The notes below the pieces were generated by a model. The model worked only from the letters and a program-made list of their open reading frames with translations. It was not told where the DNA came from and did not search any database. The position numbers were made by a program, and so were the translations under genes. A stretch of DNA of 7,338 bases from CBDUVZ01 sp965370805. GTDB lineage: Bacteria; Hydrothermota; Tepidihabitantia; Tepidihabitantales; Tepidihabitantaceae. This document shows, in pieces, positions 5,779 to 7,338 of the stretch (position 1 is the first letter of the stretch; every line of letters begins with the position of its first letter). The stretch is from the NCBI GenBank assembly GCA_965370805.1, contig CBDUVZ010000129.1:1-7338 (forward strand), in the 5' to 3' direction.

Positions 5779-6960
5779 CTAGCCTTCCTCTACCGGTTTC
5801 GCCGGGGCCTCGGGAGCCGGGTCTTCCTTGTCCGGTGCGGGCGGAGGCACAACCGGTTCAATAAGCGCATCTTCGTCATCAGGGATTTCGAGGACGTTCT
5901 TGTCGTCCTTTTTCTTGGCCAGGACTACGTAGATCAGGGTGTTTCCAGAGTACCAGACTGAGCAGCCGTAGGCGACGACCGTGAGGACCACGATGTACAG
6001 TGCGGCCCCGACCAGGACTGACGCTACATCGACGCTCCAGCTTATCGAGGTGTATTCAGTCGGCAGGTACGCCTGAGGAAAACCGCAGGTCTTGGCGCAG
6101 AAGACGAAAAGCTGTCGTAGCGGCTCCGGACGCAAGTTGAGCTTGAAGTAGAAAGCCGCGTTGGAAAAGACTTCGGTGACTTTGTCGCCCGTGAAGGCTC
6201 CGAGTACCAGGTGACCGATTCTGCCGGCGGCGCTGGATGCGAACGCAAGCAGAAGGGAGCCGAACTTGGCCAGCACGGCAACGGTAGCGAGGTACCACAC
6301 GAGTCGGGCCGGCTGCTCGTTGACGCAGGAGAACACTTCAAAGATCGTATCGAAGGTGTCGTTCTTGGTCGAGCCGACGATGCTTGGGCCGATCAGAAGA
6401 CTGAAAAACAGGACGACCAGGAGATAGACGATGAACAGGGAAGCGGCGAAGGCCGGGATCGCCAGGAGGCCGACCGCCATCTCACCGAAATACGGAATTG
6501 CACCAAGGAGACTCAGGATGAGACCGGCGATGACGACCAGGGCGATGAAACCGACGAGTAGCAGCGGGCTGGCGAAGACGGACGCCGAGTGTTTGAAAGC
6601 GAAACGGAAAGCCTCCTTTGACTCGTAGAACTCGTCTCCGCGCAACTGCTCGTAGGTTACCTTGGACACGGCCGTGCCGGCAAGAAGGACGGAGCAGAAG
6701 GCAAAAAGCAGGCCGACTGCGAAGATGACCCATGAGTACCAGACGAACGGGTAAAGCGGTTCAGGAAACGGCAGGAGCCGGAAGCTCCCCCAGACGGTCA
6801 GGAACTCGTGGCCGGAAACTATGTACGCCAAGTAGGTCAGGAAGGAATAGCCGACGAACCCGAAGAGCAGACCGAGGAACATCATCCAGATTTTCTTGGC
6901 TGAGAAGCCGAGCCGGAGGGAACGGAAGATGTCTTTGTAGCCAAAATGCAGCTTTGTCAT
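5779..6960 (-). CDS. Polytopic membrane protein of unknown function, acidic proline-rich tail
   Basis: A 393-residue integral membrane protein. By eye, hydrophobic segments lie at about 24-47, 74-97, 129-155, 163-193 (long, perhaps two), 220-243 and 310-347, so roughly six to eight spans. The N-terminus is short and basic (FRSLRLGFSAKK). The C-terminal 40 residues are charged and Pro/Glu/Asp-rich (EIPDDEDALIEPVVPPP), probably cytosolic. A distinctive stretch after the fourth hydrophobic segment, GSTKNDTFDTIFEVFSCVNE then QPARLVWY (196-223), resembles the DxFDA...sRPwrYlxY pattern I recall from uncharacterised Planctomycete and related membrane proteins; that is memory, not a search result. 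No catalytic motif is recognised. The ATG has a strong Shine-Dalgarno, GAAAGGAG (6975-6968), 7 nt upstream. It lies between a 42-residue membrane protein and hypF on the same strand. Confidence 0.85.
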   Translation of the reverse strand: MTKLHFGYKDIFRSLRLGFSAKKIWMMFLGLLFGFVGYSFLTYLAYIVSGHEFLTVWGSFRLLPFPEPLYPFVWYSWVIFAVGLLFAFCSVLLAGTAVSKVTYEQLRGDEFYESKEAFRFAFKHSASVFASPLLLVGFIALVVIAGLILSLLGAIPYFGEMAVGLLAIPAFAASLFIVYLLVVLFFSLLIGPSIVGSTKNDTFDTIFEVFSCVNEQPARLVWYLATVAVLAKFGSLLLAFASSAAGRIGHLVLGAFTGDKVTEVFSNAAFYFKLNLRPEPLRQLFVFCAKTCGFPQAYLPTEYTSISWSVDVASVLVGAALYIVVLTVVAYGCSVWYSGNTLIYVVLAKKKDDKNVLEIPDDEDALIEPVVPPPAPDKEDPAPEAPAKPVEEG

Positions 6961-6978
6961 ACCGGAACTCCTTTCAGC

Positions 6979-7004
6979 GGGCCGCCGGGATCATCCTGCG
7001 GCCC
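6979..7004. other. Hairpin candidate upstream of the membrane-protein gene
   Basis: GGGCCGC (6979-6985) pairs perfectly with GCGGCCC (6998-7004) over a 12-nt loop. It ends 4 nt before the Shine-Dalgarno of the 393-residue gene and lies in the 69-nt gap after the small membrane-protein gene. It has no T run. It could stabilise or separate the two cistrons; no function is shown. Confidence 0.35.
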
Positions 7005-7029
7005 AGTGTGAGATGGAATACGGAGGTCC

Positions 7030-7158
7030 TCAACGGAAGAAAGTCTTGACGAGCCATAGAATCAGGAGGAGCAGGGCGGCCATGGTACTCAACAGCACCC
7101 ACTTGATCGGCAGCCGATAGCGCCTTTCGGGGAAAAGCCGACGTTGGAAACGAACCAT
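7030..7158 (-). CDS. 42-residue single-span membrane protein (hypothetical)
   Basis: A short reading frame from ATG (7158) to TGA (7030) encodes 42 residues: a strongly basic N-terminus (MVRFQRRLFPERRYRLPIK), one hydrophobic segment at about 20-37 (WVLLSTMAALLLLILWLV) and a basic end, KTFFR. The positive-inside rule predicts a cytosolic N-terminus, although both ends are basic. A GGAG lies 10 nt upstream of the ATG, a little far. It is read in the same direction as the 393-residue membrane protein and ends 69 nt before it, and a promoter candidate lies at 7249-7279. The overlapping 66-codon frame in another phase has no protein-like features. Composition and context favour a real gene, but with no recognised family it could still be chance. 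Confidence 0.5.
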   Translation of the reverse strand: MVRFQRRLFPERRYRLPIKWVLLSTMAALLLLILWLVKTFFR

Positions 7159-7248
7159 TCAAGAACATCTCCACAAAACAACGCAGGCAGTTCGCTCCAT
7201 GTATCCGTGGAGTGTATCAACGAACACCAAACTGGACTCCAACACCGA

Positions 7249-7279
7249 ATTATGCTAGCGGTCGGCGTTCTCTTGTCAA
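7249..7279 (-). promoter_or_regulatory. Candidate promoter for the membrane-protein / hypF transcript
   Basis: The minus strand has a perfect -35 TTGACA (7279-7274). Two possible -10 hexamers overlap: TAGCAT (7257-7252) after a 16-nt spacer, and CATAAT (7254-7249) after 19 nt. Either gives a leader of about 85-90 nt before the 42-residue frame. The repeat copy B lies 7 nt upstream of the -35. The rest of 7159-7338 shows only a weak 5-bp inverted repeat (7195-7199 with 7208-7212) and no gene. Confidence 0.45.
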
Positions 7280-7286
7280 GAGTCCG

Positions 7287-7314
7287 GTCTTCCTCAGAAA
7301 TAATCTGCCTGAAA
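7287..7314 (-). repeat. Dispersed repeat, copy B (upstream of membrane-protein genes)
   Basis: The minus strand reads TTTCAGGCAGAT, TAT, TTCTGAGGAA, GAC, the counterpart of the copy at 22-51. It ends 7 nt before the -35 of the promoter candidate at 7249-7279. Relative to the downstream gene it has the same orientation as copy A, so in the window the two copies are inverted. It could be a regulator binding site or part of a longer intergenic repeat extending past the window edge. Confidence 0.55.
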
Positions 7315-7338
7315 GGAAGTTGTTTACTCAGAATTAAT

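Noticed and set aside
6211..6561. Plus-strand open frame of 116 codons opposite the membrane-protein gene
   Set aside because: Its charged Asp/Glu/Gln/Arg-rich composition is what the antisense of a hydrophobic membrane protein gives; no independent support.
6974..7174. 66-codon minus-strand frame overlapping the 42-residue frame
   Set aside because: Its start would be GTG directly on the GGAG, and its product lacks protein-like features, whereas the overlapping 42-residue frame has a clean basic-hydrophobic-basic layout.
22..7314. The two repeat copies as attachment sites or ends of a mobile element spanning the window
   Set aside because: The interior is ordinary chromosomal origin DNA (dnaA, parS, hypF) with no integrase or transposase, and the copies are imperfect and non-terminal; a regulatory or dispersed repeat is likelier.

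Overview
The window looks like a bacterial chromosomal replication-origin neighbourhood of moderately high GC. It carries dnaA, clusters of DnaA boxes on both sides of dnaA, and a perfect 16-bp parS-type palindrome about 1.3 kb away inside the next gene. The species cannot be read from the sequence. HypF implies an organism that makes an [NiFe] hydrogenase, so an anaerobic or facultative, possibly uncultured lineage is a reasonable guess, but only a guess.

Layout, left to right. 1-211: non-coding leader with a dispersed-repeat copy, a hairpin and a promoter. 212-1573 (+): a PLP-dependent trans-sulfuration-family enzyme, methionine gamma-lyase / cystathionine gamma-synthase-like. 1574-1811: convergent intergenic region with two AT-rich patches, a weak dnaA terminator candidate and a symmetrical array of DnaA-box-like 9-mers that runs into the last codons of dnaA. 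1812-3191 (-): dnaA, GTG start. 3192-3437: dnaA leader and promoter with a second DnaA-box cluster. 3438-5726 (-): hypF, with parS embedded in the linker between its YrdC-like and Kae1-like domains. 5779-6960 (-): a polytopic membrane protein of unknown function. 7030-7158 (-): a 42-residue single-span membrane protein. 7159-7338: upstream region with a promoter candidate and the second copy of the dispersed repeat.

The three minus-strand genes upstream of dnaA (small membrane protein, large membrane protein, hypF) are closely spaced (69 and 52 nt) and could be one transcript. dnaA has its own promoter (TTGACA, 16-nt spacer, TATCAT) and a leader of about 150 nt that holds DnaA boxes, consistent with autoregulation and/or an origin. 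dnaA is not followed by dnaN here; the next gene is convergent.

The features most worth a second look are the parS inside hypF, the bipartite DnaA-box layout with its repeated 11-12 nt pitch, the 22-nt inverted repeat built from DnaA boxes, and a roughly 30-nt element present once at each end of the window in the same orientation relative to the gene downstream of it. I saw no tRNA, rRNA, CRISPR array, insertion sequence or defence system.
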